Notes under the pieces: model-generated
Databases searched by the model: none
Told to the model about the DNA's origin: nothing
What the model saw: the letters and a program-made list of their open reading frames with translations, nothing else
Shown here: positions 18,862-28,335 of the stretch, piece after piece
Layout of the letters: each line of letters starts with the position of its first letter
Numbering within the stretch: position 1 is the first letter of the stretch
Assembly (NCBI GenBank): GCA_015099395.1
Contig: AP024096.1
Location: forward strand, 4,216,001 to 4,280,000
DNA length: 64,000 bases
From: Ktedonobacteria bacterium brp13
GTDB lineage: Bacteria; Chloroflexota; Ktedonobacteria; Ktedonobacterales; Ktedonobacteraceae
Direction: 5' to 3'
Made by a program: the position numbers and the translations under genes

Positions 18862-19278
18862 TGGTGTATCTGTGTTTTGAGCTCAAAATCGGGCATAGTT
18901 AGTGGCATGACGACTGGCACGACGGGCATGCTCAACCAGAAGCGAACGGTTAATGAACGCCTGCATCTCTGGGTTTACCTCTCCCTCATCGGCACAGCCA
19001 AACGAGCAGTCAACCAAAAGGTCACATTGTGCAAAGCGGCTTCTGAAGTTATCTTGTCATATCGCTTGCTTGTTAGAGACAGGATGGAAATACCGCATCC
19101 TCACAGATGGCACAACCGTACGGAAGACAGTCTGGAGCCACTTCGTTTGATCATGCATCTCGTTGAGCATCCCGTGGGGTCTCTCGCCAGTTTGGTGCTG
19201 CTCACTCGCTAGATACTTTCTTGCCAATCTATCGTTTACCAGATATATAATGCTCATGGCAAGGAGGTAGAATATTTG

Positions 19279-19824
19279 ATGCAGCAAGATAATCAGAGCG
19301 ACATGGTCGCGTCAATTGAGACCCCGCGTCTGCTCCTGCATCGACCAACCCAGGGAGATGTAAGAACGCTCAGCCATCTTTGGCGCAACGAGCAAGTCCA
19401 GCAATTCATGGGAGGCGTCCTTTCGCAACAGGATGCTGAAGCTCGTATGATCGGTATTTTGCACCAATGGAAAGAGAGCAATGCTGGACTGTGGGCCATA
19501 CATGAACGTGAAAAAGGGAATCTTATCGGTCTTTGTGGTTTTGGGAGGTTCGCATCAGAGACGGAGATAATCTATAAGCTTTTTCCTGTCGCTTGGGGGC
19601 ATGGTTATGCGACAGAAGCTGCTGCTGCCAGTCTCGAGTATGGGTTCCGAACACTGCAGCTTGATCGTATCATAGGGGTGACGCAAGAAGCCAACCAGAA
19701 GTCACAGAGCGTTCTAAAGAAACTAGGAATGCGTTATAGATGTACTGTGTGGAAGTGGGAAGCTGCCCAACATGTGTACGAACTCAACCGAAGCGTGTGG
19801 CTAACAGAACAAAAGTTGTCCTAA
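19279..19824 (+). CDS. GNAT-family acetyltransferase, RimJ/RimL-like
   Basis: A 181-aa acetyltransferase of the ribosomal-protein/amino-group type (Acetyltransf_3): the opening ETPRLLLHRPTQGDVRTLSH, the binding loop YKLFPVAWGHGYATEAAAAS and the C-terminal GVTQEANQKSQSVLKKLGMR. The acceptor is unknown; relatives modify N-terminal amines of ribosomal proteins or small molecules. AAGGAGG lies upstream with 11 nt to ATG 19279 and 8 nt to the adjacent TTG 19276, so either could start translation. Stands alone between the NACHT gene and the dehydrogenase. Confidence 0.88.
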   Translation: MQQDNQSDMVASIETPRLLLHRPTQGDVRTLSHLWRNEQVQQFMGGVLSQQDAEARMIGILHQWKESNAGLWAIHEREKGNLIGLCGFGRFASETEIIYKLFPVAWGHGYATEAAAASLEYGFRTLQLDRIIGVTQEANQKSQSVLKKLGMRYRCTVWKWEAAQHVYELNRSVWLTEQKLS

Positions 19825-20004
19825 ACGACCTAAGGAACGCTGGAGCAGTACACCACGTTGCGAATTCAGCCCAAAGTCTTGCCATTTGACCAACATAAGT
19901 ATTACCGCGATCTCTGATTAATTCACCAGGACTTATTTCTGCTAAGGTTCTCTGAGAAGAGCTTCCGTGCGAGGTCAGGATCGCACAGTAGAAAGGAATT
20001 CTCT

Positions 20005-20952
20005 ATGAAGGCAGCGCTCTTAAAGGCTCCTCGTACATTTGAGATTGTTGAACGGCCACTACCACAGATTGCAGCGGACGAAGTGCTGGTCAAAGTAGCG
20101 TATTGTGGCGTATGTACTTCGGAAGTGGATACCTGGTCTGGAAGAGGCGAGGCGGATGATTTTCCACGTTTCCCCGGCCATGAGATCAGCGGCATCATCG
20201 AACAGGTGGGTGCACAGGTCGCGAACCTCAACATTGGTGATACGGTAGGTGTCTGGATACCGGAGGGAGGATATGCAGAGTACGTGGCGGCTAAACCAGA
20301 GGACTGTGTACGTGTTGAGGATGTACCGCTGGAACAGGTGTTGCTGGAGCCACTCTCCTGCGCTATCAACGCTGTAGAGCAAGCGAACATTTCACTAGGT
20401 GATGATGTCTTGATCATCGGCGCGGGCTTTATGGGAAATCTAGTACAAAAACTGGTCCATTTGCAGGGACCACGGCAGGTGATCGTGGCCGATATTCGCG
20501 CTGATGCACTTGCAACAGCTAAGCAGCTTGGCGCAACACATACGATCAATCTCAAGAGCGATGACATTGTTGAGACCGTCCAGGGACTTACGTCCAGACG
20601 TGGCACGGACGTTTCGTTTGAAGTGACGGGTGTGCAGGCTCCCCTGCTCTTTCTGGGTGACGTCACGCGTATGAGCGGCAAAATTGTGCTCGTGGGCTAT
20701 CATCAGGGCGGGACACGCACGTTACCACTGGGCCAGTGGAACTACATGGCATTTCAGCTTGTCAATGCCCACTTCCGTGAGCTTGCACGCATCCGAGCCG
20801 GTATGCAGATGGCAATGCGCCTGCTTACGTCCCACCAGCTACATCTGGATGAGCTTATCACTCACTATTATAAGCTTGATGCGATCCAGGAGGCGTTCAC
20901 GGCTTCACATGAGAAACCTGAAGGCTTTGTAAAGGCCGTCATTAGAATGTAG
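20005..20952 (+). CDS. Zinc-type medium-chain alcohol dehydrogenase
   Basis: A 315-aa MDR enzyme. The GroES-like domain carries the catalytic-zinc ligands Cys37 (YCGVCTSEV) and His59-Glu60 (FPGHEISG); the Rossmann domain starts LIIGAGFMGNLVQKL. The four-cysteine structural-zinc loop is absent and the protein is shorter than the usual 340-350 aa, so the lobe is trimmed. Expected to oxidise a sugar or polyol alcohol with NAD(P); the substrate cannot be told. The ATG at 20005 has AAAGGA 7 nt upstream. Confidence 0.85.
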   Translation: MKAALLKAPRTFEIVERPLPQIAADEVLVKVAYCGVCTSEVDTWSGRGEADDFPRFPGHEISGIIEQVGAQVANLNIGDTVGVWIPEGGYAEYVAAKPEDCVRVEDVPLEQVLLEPLSCAINAVEQANISLGDDVLIIGAGFMGNLVQKLVHLQGPRQVIVADIRADALATAKQLGATHTINLKSDDIVETVQGLTSRRGTDVSFEVTGVQAPLLFLGDVTRMSGKIVLVGYHQGGTRTLPLGQWNYMAFQLVNAHFRELARIRAGMQMAMRLLTSHQLHLDELITHYYKLDAIQEAFTASHEKPEGFVKAVIRM

Positions 20953-21129
20953 GGAGAGAGTGAGTATGAAATGAGTTTTTCATTGAACATTTGTAGAGGC
21001 CAAACTTGAGGAGCGAAGAAACAGGCGCAAATCGATAAAAACATGGAAACTTGAAATAGTTGGTTCACCCCCCCTCGCAGAACCAATATGCTAAGCTGAG
21101 AGGAGATCACACAAACGAGGAGGAAACAT

Positions 21130-21525
21130 GTGAGTAGTAATGGCCTGATCACGGTTGCAAGTAGGTTCAGTGTGAGCGAGACGCTTGATCGATTGACGAC
21201 GGCCCTCACAGGAGCAGGGTTACGGGTCTTTGCTCGGATCAATCATGCGAGCAATGCTGAAGAAGTCGGTCTCTCACTTCGTCCAACGGAATTGCTCATC
21301 TTCGGTCATCCCAAGGGGGGTACTCCACTCATGCAAGACCAGCAAACTGCCGGGATTGATCTTCCAGTCAAGGCGCTCGCCTGGGAAGATGAAGAGGGAA
21401 GCGTGTGGCTGACGTATAACGAAGCAGCATGGCTTGCCACACGGCATGGATTGGGAGCCAGCAGCAAGAACGCCATCGAAGCGATCGAAGCGGGTCTGGC
21501 TACTCTTGCTTCGAGCATCAAGTGA
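21130..21525 (+). CDS. DUF302-family protein
   Basis: A 131-aa protein with the DUF302 pattern: an N-terminal FSVSETLDRLTTALTGAGLR, then FARINHASNAEEVGL, and TELLIFGHPKGGTPLMQ. These small alpha/beta proteins have no settled biochemical role. The start is GTG (21130), set by AGGAGG 6 nt upstream; the ATG two bases before it runs into TGA at once. It lies 177 bp after the dehydrogenase on the same strand, probably with its own promoter. Confidence 0.88.
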   Translation: MSSNGLITVASRFSVSETLDRLTTALTGAGLRVFARINHASNAEEVGLSLRPTELLIFGHPKGGTPLMQDQQTAGIDLPVKALAWEDEEGSVWLTYNEAAWLATRHGLGASSKNAIEAIEAGLATLASSIK

Positions 21526-21655
21526 CTGGACAGGAATGAACCTGAGCGGGAGAAACACTTCCCTCGTTTAGGTTCACCAACTATTTGGCAAGGGACATAC
21601 ATACGCAAAACTCAGGTTGGTGGTACGCAAAACGATCTTTCGATACATTCAGACC

Positions 21656-22534
21656 TCACCTCAAATAATGACGCAGCATGACATCAAGACGGTGATGGCC
21701 CAATTGCTCGGAAACAAACAGGGCTGCCTGTCGATTATAGTCACCAGGTTTGAGTCGTCCTGTTGATGAAGGAAGGGTGCGGCCAGGAGCCAGCCAGAGA
21801 TAAAGGGATTGAGCATACTCGCGCCGATAACTATGAATATCCATATTCTTCGGGAGGTAGGCAAAGACATGCTCATCTTGCTCGCGTCCCTCTACCAGAG
21901 ACCAGACAGCCTGTTCATGCCCTGGAAGCACAAGCACCTCGCGAGATTGCCCCCCTTTGCCATTACGTACATACACGACCAGACGCTCACGACTTTGCCA
22001 ATAGACCTCGCGCACAAAGAGTGCAGTCGATTCTTCACGACGCAACCCACACGCACGTAAAAAAGCGATCGTGCTTTGCCAATGGGAGGCTTGAAAATGT
22101 TGATCCTGTTTGGTCACACCACGTGATCGATGGATTTGCTCGCGTTTACGTGGAGGTATGGCTACGGTATCGGCGAGATGCTGCTGCTGAAAGAAAAGTC
22201 GCAAAGCGGAGCGTTCAGCTTGCACCGTATAGGAACTTTTCTGCGCGCTGACACGTTGGGTCAAGTAGATTGTCGTAAGTTCCTCTGCCAGTGCATCCAA
22301 ACTGATCAGACGATTCACCCCATACTGCTCCCGTGCCCAATTGATGAAATGAAGGACGTGTTGCTGATACGCCTGACGGGTACGGTGCGAATGAATCGTG
22401 TTGGTCGAAAACGTCCAGAAGCTCTCACCAGCTTGTCGAGCCGCTACTTTGGCCGCAAAACGACTCTGACCAGGTGCCATGAGTTGATCCAAACGAGCAA
22501 TCGCTTCATAAATAATTCCCCGTCGATTGCCCAT
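21656..22534 (-). CDS. Tyrosine recombinase / integrase
   Basis: A 292-aa phage-integrase-family protein. A SAM-like core-binding region (TRQAYQQHVLHFINWAREQY) is followed by a catalytic domain with the first Arg in FLRACGLRREE, the His-x-x-Arg box in DIHSYRREYAQ, the LGHH box and the nucleophile Tyr in LRHYLR. All catalytic boxes are present, so it may be active. The ATG at 22534 follows AGAGGGTGAT. No attachment site is evident beside it. Such stand-alone recombinases recur in repeat-rich genomes and may mark an old integration. Confidence 0.88.
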   Translation of the reverse strand: MGNRRGIIYEAIARLDQLMAPGQSRFAAKVAARQAGESFWTFSTNTIHSHRTRQAYQQHVLHFINWAREQYGVNRLISLDALAEELTTIYLTQRVSAQKSSYTVQAERSALRLFFQQQHLADTVAIPPRKREQIHRSRGVTKQDQHFQASHWQSTIAFLRACGLRREESTALFVREVYWQSRERLVVYVRNGKGGQSREVLVLPGHEQAVWSLVEGREQDEHVFAYLPKNMDIHSYRREYAQSLYLWLAPGRTLPSSTGRLKPGDYNRQAALFVSEQLGHHRLDVMLRHYLR

Positions 22535-23455
22535 ATCACCCTCTCCAAACCATGCTACGTGCTACAAAATGATGCGTATGTTCAGACTTACGTTGCGAAG
22601 CTAGCAGTATTCCACAAGCGATGAGGCACTCCGAGACACTCATATCCTTGTCATTGCTGTTTATATCCCCAGAAAGTGAGAAAAAGCAGCGCTGTCTCTC
22701 GCAATTGAAAGAGGAAAGAGACTTACGAGGAACGATCTACATGTATACAACTCCTGGTCGATTACTGGAGCAACTCACAGTCGTGGAGACTAACCCACCA
22801 TCCTTTGACAGTCAAAGAATGCGAAACATGGTGAAGTTCACGGAAACGCCAATGAACATGCTTACCATGGTGGTTCGTTTGTGTGAACCAAAGAAAAACA
22901 ACACTTTGAGTATAAAAGCAAAAAAATCATCTGTCTAGTGTATCCATCAAAAATAGACAGCAAAAGATAGAAGCAGACACTAAGCTGGTAAGCTCGTTAA
23001 ATCTCAAGAAATAGCATTTGAATATATTTTGATATGGACTGATGAGAAAATGTATTCAAATGCTATCTGCCAGATAAAACCATGTATATGCACCACTGTT
23101 ATGAGCACATCAGTAAGAGCACTCTGTTATTTTTCTGAGATTGGAACAAGATAGCCATGATCAACACAGCCTTTGCTACACGTATGTATGAGCCAAAAAC
23201 AAACGCGATTATCTCATATTGTCTCGCCAGAAAGTGAATCAGTGAAAGACAGTATTGTCTCACTTGTTATAATACTACGGTATGAATTGCAGCGGAGAAG
23301 TGCCTGAAGTGTCTATCGCATAACTTTGCGCATTTCCATATCTATCCTGATGGAGCGAAGAGCAACACGTGGGTCATGCTCTACCGCATTCGCTAGGATT
23401 CATCAAATCGTACTTGATATAGTACGACTGACGATGTTTTAAAGGAGCTCAATGT
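22535..23455. other. 920-bp AT-rich interval
   Basis: No gene I can support. A plus-strand frame at 22621-22938 lacks a ribosome site and any recognisable motif. The only clear structure is the inverted repeat at 23011-23066. Confidence 0.4.
23011..23066. repeat. 20-bp inverted repeat
   Basis: ATAGCATTTGAATATATTTT (23011-23030) is mirrored by AAAATGTATTCAAATGCTAT (23047-23066) with one mismatch, leaving 16 nt between. Could be a terminator, a small MITE or a regulator site; no neighbour decides it. Confidence 0.5.
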
Positions 23456-24025
23456 ATGCTTAGGATCACGAGTGGGCCATTTGAAACTGTTGCGCTTGAT
23501 CCAACGTTACTCCCAACAAACGAATATATATTGGAATCGGAACAACTCAGTAGAAAATATGATGAAACCATGAAGGCAGTGCAACCTATGGATCAGTGGC
23601 CTCAGCTCCCACTCCAATGTTATTTAATGCATTATCGTATCAATGCCGCACGCTATACACCTCTTGATGCATCATGGATGAAAGATAAAAATAAACAGAT
23701 ACCGAAGCATTTCCCTTCCGAACTGGTTGCACATTACTTCAACCCGGAACCAGATGCGTACCCACTCTGGTCAGATGTTCCACAATGGTTATGCTTGCAG
23801 TACATTAAAGTTGCCACGTATCTTAGAGGAGATGTACCACTTCTTGTTGATTCACCACATGGACGAGGAGTAGTAGGAGCAGTTTGGAGCAATCGAATGG
23901 ACATTATTTATCCATCCGATCCTAAGAGATTAGCTATTATAGAAGGAGATGTGTTAGCCCAAATCTCCTGGGTAACAGACGAAATGTTGGTCCGCTCACC
24001 TTTTGAAAAGGGACATGTGGAGTAA
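23456..24025 (+). CDS. Hypothetical protein, 189 aa
   Basis: Unrecognised soluble protein. It starts at ATG 23456 after AAAGGAG with 8-nt spacing, a strong site. The sequence has ordinary globular composition with many aromatic residues (SDVPQWLCLQYIKVATYLRG; GVVGAVWSNRMDIIYPSD). There is no membrane segment, signal peptide or known catalytic motif. It stands alone, 170 bp before the IS6 element; a spread of stops upstream and the good ribosome site argue for a real gene. Confidence 0.6.
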   Translation: MLRITSGPFETVALDPTLLPTNEYILESEQLSRKYDETMKAVQPMDQWPQLPLQCYLMHYRINAARYTPLDASWMKDKNKQIPKHFPSELVAHYFNPEPDAYPLWSDVPQWLCLQYIKVATYLRGDVPLLVDSPHGRGVVGAVWSNRMDIIYPSDPKRLAIIEGDVLAQISWVTDEMLVRSPFEKGHVE

Positions 24026-24192
24026 GAACAGATGTCATCGGAAATTCGCTTGAAGGTTGCATGTAGTATATATAGTGTATAGGTCACGATACACTATAGT
24101 TGTATCATGACCTACAGCTTACACAAAGAACAGGGTACAAGAACTACTCATCGTCATCTGACGTATCGTGATAGTAGCCACTGGAGCAATCC

Positions 24193-25110
24193 GGTTGTGT
24201 TGCAAGAAATTGCAAAGGAAGAAACTGAGCGTGAGCGACCCTCACAATTGTTCTCAGACTGCCACACCAAACAGTTGGGCAACCAAGGCTACCTGGCCTC
24301 TCACCTCTCCTTTGTCCACACCTTGCACTTGCCCTTTCCGTATCATGTTCATGATCTCAAATCCTTGGAGTGTTTGCCACGCCGTCTCGAACGAGAAAAA
24401 TCCCATCCCAGGCTTCGTCAACCGTTTGATGAAGCGGTGGTCTTGCTCGATCAGATTGTTGAGGTATTTCACCTGCCTCAGCTCGACCTTCTCGGGAAGT
24501 ATCCCGGCGGCTTTCAAGTCCGTAATCGCTTTGGGATACGCAGCGTTCTTATCCGTGTTGATCACACGCGGGACCAGTTCTTGAGCGAGGGGAACCGTAG
24601 GGAGAGAAGGCGCGGTCTCCATCTCACGCATCGGGCAGGCCCCAGAGGTTGAGCGAGCTGAGGATTGCAATGCTTTGACGAAAAAGCGCTTGGCGGACTC
24701 GGCATCCCGCGTTGGACTCAACAGAAATTCGAGCGTGTTCCCCTGCGAATCCACGGCACGGTAAAGGTACATCCACACTTTTCTGACCTTGATGTACGTC
24801 TCATCGACTTTCCACGAGTCATTGCACGCTTTGAGATGCGGTCGACAGCGTTTCTCCAATTCAGGAGCATATTCCTTCACCCAGCGATAGATCGTGGTGT
24901 GATCGACGTGCAGACCTCGTTCCATCATCATCTCTTCCAGGTCACGATAGCTGAGAGCATACCGCAGATACCAGCGCACACAGAGCAGAATGATGTCAGC
25001 TTCAAAGTGACGCCATTTGAAGGGATGCTGCTGATTCATGAAAAAACTCCTCTGGTGGTCTTGATAAAAAGCAGAGCTTATCACACCATCGTTATTTTTG
25101 CAACACAACC
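24193..25110. mobile_element. IS6-family insertion sequence
   Basis: 918 bp bounded by GGTTGTGTTGCAA (24193) and its reverse complement ending at 25110, close to the GGTTCTGTTGCAA ends of classical IS6/IS26 elements. Holds one intact transposase. The flanking 8 bp do not match, so the insertion junctions have been rearranged, as often happens with replicative IS6 transposition. The right end adjoins an integrase fragment; a solo copy of the same end lies at 29482. Confidence 0.88.
24254..25039 (-). CDS. IS6-family transposase
   Basis: A 261-aa DDE transposase. N-terminal HTH (YALSYRDLEEMMMERGLHVD, then HTTIYRWVKEY) and catalytic residues Asp in WKVDETYIKV, Asp in VINTDKNAAYP and Glu in NNLIEQDHRFIKR are all present, so it is probably active. 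An insertion of about 25 residues rich in Ser, Thr and Pro (around SSARSTSGACPMREM) separates the first two acidic residues and is not usual for the family. The ATG at 25039 starts the family homology (MNQQHPFKWRHFEADII). Confidence 0.92.
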   Translation of the reverse strand: MNQQHPFKWRHFEADIILLCVRWYLRYALSYRDLEEMMMERGLHVDHTTIYRWVKEYAPELEKRCRPHLKACNDSWKVDETYIKVRKVWMYLYRAVDSQGNTLEFLLSPTRDAESAKRFFVKALQSSARSTSGACPMREMETAPSLPTVPLAQELVPRVINTDKNAAYPKAITDLKAAGILPEKVELRQVKYLNNLIEQDHRFIKRLTKPGMGFFSFETAWQTLQGFEIMNMIRKGQVQGVDKGEVRGQVALVAQLFGVAV

Positions 25111-25274
25111 CCTTGCTGCTCTCGATAGGAACCCACCCCAAGATTGTGCAAGAGTTGCTTGGGCATAGCCAGATCATGGTCACCCTTGAAATCTACTCAC
25201 ATATTCTTCCCCCTCTTCAAGAGGCTACCATGCTTCAATTCAATACGTTGCTAACGACTCCTGATATCCCGTAG
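25110..25274 (+). pseudogene. Tyrosine recombinase C-terminal fragment
   Basis: Reads LLLSIGTHPKIVQELLGHSQ then IMVTLEIYSHILPPLQEA up to TAG at 25272. This is the conserved end of phage integrases, with the LLGHS box and the nucleophile Tyr in IYSH. The upstream part is missing because the IS6 end lies exactly at its left border, so the gene was cut by the insertion or a linked deletion. Confidence 0.85.
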
Positions 25275-25314
25275 ATGTCATTCTTGCTGTCAGTTATGCA
25301 CACATGTGCACCTC

Positions 25315-25406
25315 TTTGGAAAGAGAAAAGTGCACGCAAGACGCTTCTCAGGCTCATTCATAGGTTTGAGATTTTGGATAGTGGACAGTGTTGAGACAGA
25401 ACTTAA
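25315..25406. repeat. Relic IS end matching 1680-1766
   Basis: About 90 bp similar to the end region at 1680-1766, with shared blocks CTTCTCAGGCTC, GGTTTGAGATTTT and GTGGACAG, finishing TTGAGACAGAACTTAA. No transposase of that family accompanies it, so it is a solo end. Confidence 0.55.
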
Positions 25407-25494
25407 AATTCGTCCATTCGTCCTTTGTCATTGACAAGCATGTGCTATTTTTTCTATACTAGCGTCTAATTGCTTTAGCTTAAACGTAAGTTCA

Positions 25495-25534
25495 TCAGGA
25501 TGGTTCAGGATGGTTCAGGATGATTCAGGATGAT
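25495..25534. repeat. 10-bp tandem repeat, four copies
   Basis: TCAGGATGGT twice followed by TCAGGATGAT twice, exactly in tandem, in the non-coding region before the amine transporter operon. The remainder of 25407-25853 holds no supportable gene and should contain the operon promoter. Confidence 0.75.
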
Positions 25535-25853
25535 TCTGCTTATAGACGTCTCTAAGCCACCTGGATCTCATCAAATTCAAGCGAGATGGACCGGCCGAGA
25601 GAGCGAGGAATTTTCCTGAATAGTTACGAATAAGAAAAAAGTAAAGTACAGATTTCTGTTTCCCTTCCTCGAATATCTGCTAGACCTACCTGGCTGAAAA
25701 GATGGAATGCGGCAACGCTCATTTGGCGGAGCCCAATTTGATGTCTCGCAATAATACATTGATGTTCGTGGAAAAGTCCGGATTACATATTGAAGGTTGC
25801 GAGAACATCGATCAATTTGAAGAGCATTGAATTGCTCAAAGAGGAGATACACC

Positions 25854-26966
25854 TTGGGTGTGAAGTTCGAGAACGTCACAAAAATGTATGTGGGCAATCG
25901 ACCAGCGGTGAAGGATTTGTCACTTGAAGTGCAATCCGGCGAATTGCTGGTGTTGATTGGTCCATCCGGTTGTGGTAAAACGACGAGTTTACGCATGATC
26001 AATCGTCTGGAAGAGCCGACAAGTGGAACCATTTATGTGGATGGACGCGATGTTCGTAGCCACAATCCGATTGAGTTGAGACGTAGCATCGGCTACGCAA
26101 TTCAGCAGACAGGACTGTTGCCACACATGACGATTGAGCAAAATATCGAGCTTGTGCCTCGACTTTTGAAGTGGGATAAGCGTCGGCGTCATGAGCGGAC
26201 ACGAGAATTGCTTGCACTGGTGGATATGGACTACGAGACATTCGCTTCTCGCTATCCTCGGCAACTTTCAGGTGGTCAGCAGCAGCGTATTGGTGTGTTA
26301 CGCGCGTTGGCGATAGACCCCCCGGTCATACTCATGGATGAACCGTTTGGGGCATTAGACCCCATCAGCCGTGAGGTTCTCCAGACAGAACTCAAGCGTT
26401 TACAGTCAAAGCTGCACAAGACCGTTGTATTTGTCACCCATGACATCGACGAAGCCATGCGCTTAGGTGATCGCATTGCCATTTTGCGTGATGGTCAACT
26501 CCATCAAATAGGCACACCTGATGAGTTGCTCAACTCTCCAAAGGACGAATTCGTTGCCAAATTCATCGGTCGTCTCTTTGCGTTTCCAAGGACTTCAGTC
26601 GATACGGTCCGGCAATTCATGCAAACGGGAATGCCACAGATTCACCAGGAAAGTCCCGAACGTGGGCGTATCGTACAGATAGAGAATGCGCCTTTGTGGT
26701 GTTGGGTCGATAGCGAGGGAGTGCTCAAAGGCACCTCCTTTGAACTGCCCATGGATAAGGATCAGTGGAATGCCGCTCGTTGGACGGATGGAGATCTGGT
26801 AGCTGTGAAGGAAACGGACTCGCCTGGCGAGGCGCTAAAACGGCTGGTCAATGGGGATACGGAAGCATTACCTGTTATTGATGAAGGACACCGATTGGTT
26901 GGTGTTGTCACACATCGCTCTGCTATCAAAGCCCTTTCGAGTGGTGTGGAGGAGCGGAGTGCATGA
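25854..26966 (+). CDS. opuCA: Quaternary-amine ABC transporter ATP-binding protein
   Basis: A 370-aa ATPase of the ProV/OpuCA type that powers uptake of glycine betaine, choline, carnitine or similar osmoprotectants. Walker A GPSGCGKTTS, signature LSGGQQQRIG and Walker B VILMDEPFGALD are intact. The C-terminal part (from about residue 270) contains a CBS-like module (ALPVIDEGHRLVGVVTHRS), which in this family senses ionic strength or nucleotides. The start is most likely TTG at 25854, which follows AGAGGAG by 7 nt; GTG 25860 is the alternative. First gene of a four-gene operon; its TGA overlaps the ATG of the next gene. Confidence 0.93.
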   Translation: MGVKFENVTKMYVGNRPAVKDLSLEVQSGELLVLIGPSGCGKTTSLRMINRLEEPTSGTIYVDGRDVRSHNPIELRRSIGYAIQQTGLLPHMTIEQNIELVPRLLKWDKRRRHERTRELLALVDMDYETFASRYPRQLSGGQQQRIGVLRALAIDPPVILMDEPFGALDPISREVLQTELKRLQSKLHKTVVFVTHDIDEAMRLGDRIAILRDGQLHQIGTPDELLNSPKDEFVAKFIGRLFAFPRTSVDTVRQFMQTGMPQIHQESPERGRIVQIENAPLWCWVDSEGVLKGTSFELPMDKDQWNAARWTDGDLVAVKETDSPGEALKRLVNGDTEALPVIDEGHRLVGVVTHRSAIKALSSGVEERSA

Positions 26967-27613
26967 GTGGGCTGGCAGATTTTTGGAATATGTATGGTAG
27001 TCAGATCATCCAGGCATTAGGACCGCATCTGTACATGACGGGTATCTCGTTGGGCCTTGGTATCGTGGTTGCTTTACCTCTTGGTATCATCTTGACCCGC
27101 TTCCCTCGCTGGGCGACGCCGATTATCGCGGTGGTATCAGTTTTCCAGACGCTCCCCAGCCTGGTGTTTTTTGCCCTCGTGATTCCATTTCTTGGTATTG
27201 GTATGCTACCAGCTATAGCAGTTCTCTTCCTTTACTCACTCTTGCCTATCTTGCGCAATACGTTTATCGGTGTGCGCTCCGTTGATGCCTCACTGGTTGA
27301 CGCAGCGCGCGGTCAGGGTATGACCTCATGGGAGATTCTCATGCTGGTAGAGTTGCCACTTGCCGCACCGATCATCGTGACAGGTATCCGTCTTGCGGCG
27401 ACGTATCTTGTCAGCTGGGCGACGCTGGCTGCACTGATTGGCGCGGGCGGGTTAGGCACGTTAATCTTCCAGGGCCTCTCAAATTATGATGCTTCAAGTT
27501 TAATGGCCGGAGCCATTCCTGCTGCATTGTTGGCGCTCGTCGTCGGGTTCTTCTTTGGGATGATTCGACGTCTCGTTACACCGCGTGGTCTGAGAGCGGA
27601 GGTGCGTAACTGA
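26963..27613 (+). CDS. opuCB: Quaternary-amine ABC transporter permease
   Basis: A 216-aa inner-membrane permease with about six membrane segments. The BPD_transp_1 coupling loop lies near ASLVDAARGQGMTSWEILML, with VELPLAAPIIVTGIRLA after it. Forms the channel together with the permease encoded next and is driven by the OpuCA-type ATPase. ATG overlaps the upstream stop (ATGA), and its own TGA shares a base with the next ATG, so the genes are translationally coupled. Confidence 0.93.
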   Translation: MSGLADFWNMYGSQIIQALGPHLYMTGISLGLGIVVALPLGIILTRFPRWATPIIAVVSVFQTLPSLVFFALVIPFLGIGMLPAIAVLFLYSLLPILRNTFIGVRSVDASLVDAARGQGMTSWEILMLVELPLAAPIIVTGIRLAATYLVSWATLAALIGAGGLGTLIFQGLSNYDASSLMAGAIPAALLALVVGFFFGMIRRLVTPRGLRAEVRN

Positions 27614-28230
27614 TGGATACGAATATATCAAATGTCATTGCACTGACTTTTCAGCACCTCTATCTCTCGGTTATCGGGACGTTGCTTGGCGCTATTGTAG
27701 GTTTTGTGCTGGCAATTTGGACACGCCGCTGGCGCCGCCTGGCTGCTACTTTGATTGGATTGGCTGAGGTTATTCAGACAATTCCTGGCATTGCCTTGCT
27801 GGCATTTCTGCTGCTGGCGTTTGGTTTGGGTAATACAACCCTGATTGCAGGAATAGCGCTCTATGCAATCCTACCTATCCTCCAGAATACGTATGAGGGC
27901 CTTGAGGGTATTGATCATGCATACCGAGAGATTGGGAAGGGAATGGGTATGACACCTGGTGAAATCTTTCTCCAGATTGAAATCCCTTTAGCTTTCCCTG
28001 TCATCCTAGCCGGACTGCGTGTCGCGTTTGTAACCTCAATTGGCTTCGCGACTATCGGTGTGTTTGTGGGTTCGGGGGGTCTGGGTGAGCTGATCTATCG
28101 CGGCTTACAAACAATAGATGTTCCAACAATGTTAGCAGGGGCTATTCCTGCAGGGTCGCTTGCGATCCTGCTCGAAGTCATACTGTCTCTGTTGGAGCGC
28201 AGATTATCTAAAGTAACAGCGGCGCGATAA
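27613..28230 (+). CDS. opuCD: Quaternary-amine ABC transporter permease
   Basis: A 205-aa permease paralogous to the upstream one, with the coupling loop YREIGKGMGMTPGEIFLQIE followed by IPLAFPVILAGLRVAF, and five to six membrane segments. The pairing of two similar short permeases with a separate binding lipoprotein is the OpuC arrangement. Starts at ATG 27613 in a TGATG overlap. Confidence 0.93.
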   Translation: MDTNISNVIALTFQHLYLSVIGTLLGAIVGFVLAIWTRRWRRLAATLIGLAEVIQTIPGIALLAFLLLAFGLGNTTLIAGIALYAILPILQNTYEGLEGIDHAYREIGKGMGMTPGEIFLQIEIPLAFPVILAGLRVAFVTSIGFATIGVFVGSGGLGELIYRGLQTIDVPTMLAGAIPAGSLAILLEVILSLLERRLSKVTAAR

Positions 28231-28335
28231 TCCCCATTACAGACAAAGGTGCCTTCATTTGGCTTGTATTCTTTGATATGCACGCCTGGCATCTCTCCTA
28301 TAAAAAATAAAGCAATAGTAGAAAGATGAAAAACA

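Noticed and set aside
18853..19212. Plus-strand frame upstream of the GNAT gene
   Set aside because: No ribosome site or family pattern. The minus strand has a few protein-like stretches broken by stops, perhaps an old transposase, too weak to call.
22621..22938. Plus-strand frame of 105 codons
   Set aside because: No Shine-Dalgarno sequence, odd composition and no motif; left as part of a non-coding interval.
24107..24652. Plus-strand frame of 181 codons
   Set aside because: Antisense to the IS6 transposase and spans its left end, so not a gene.
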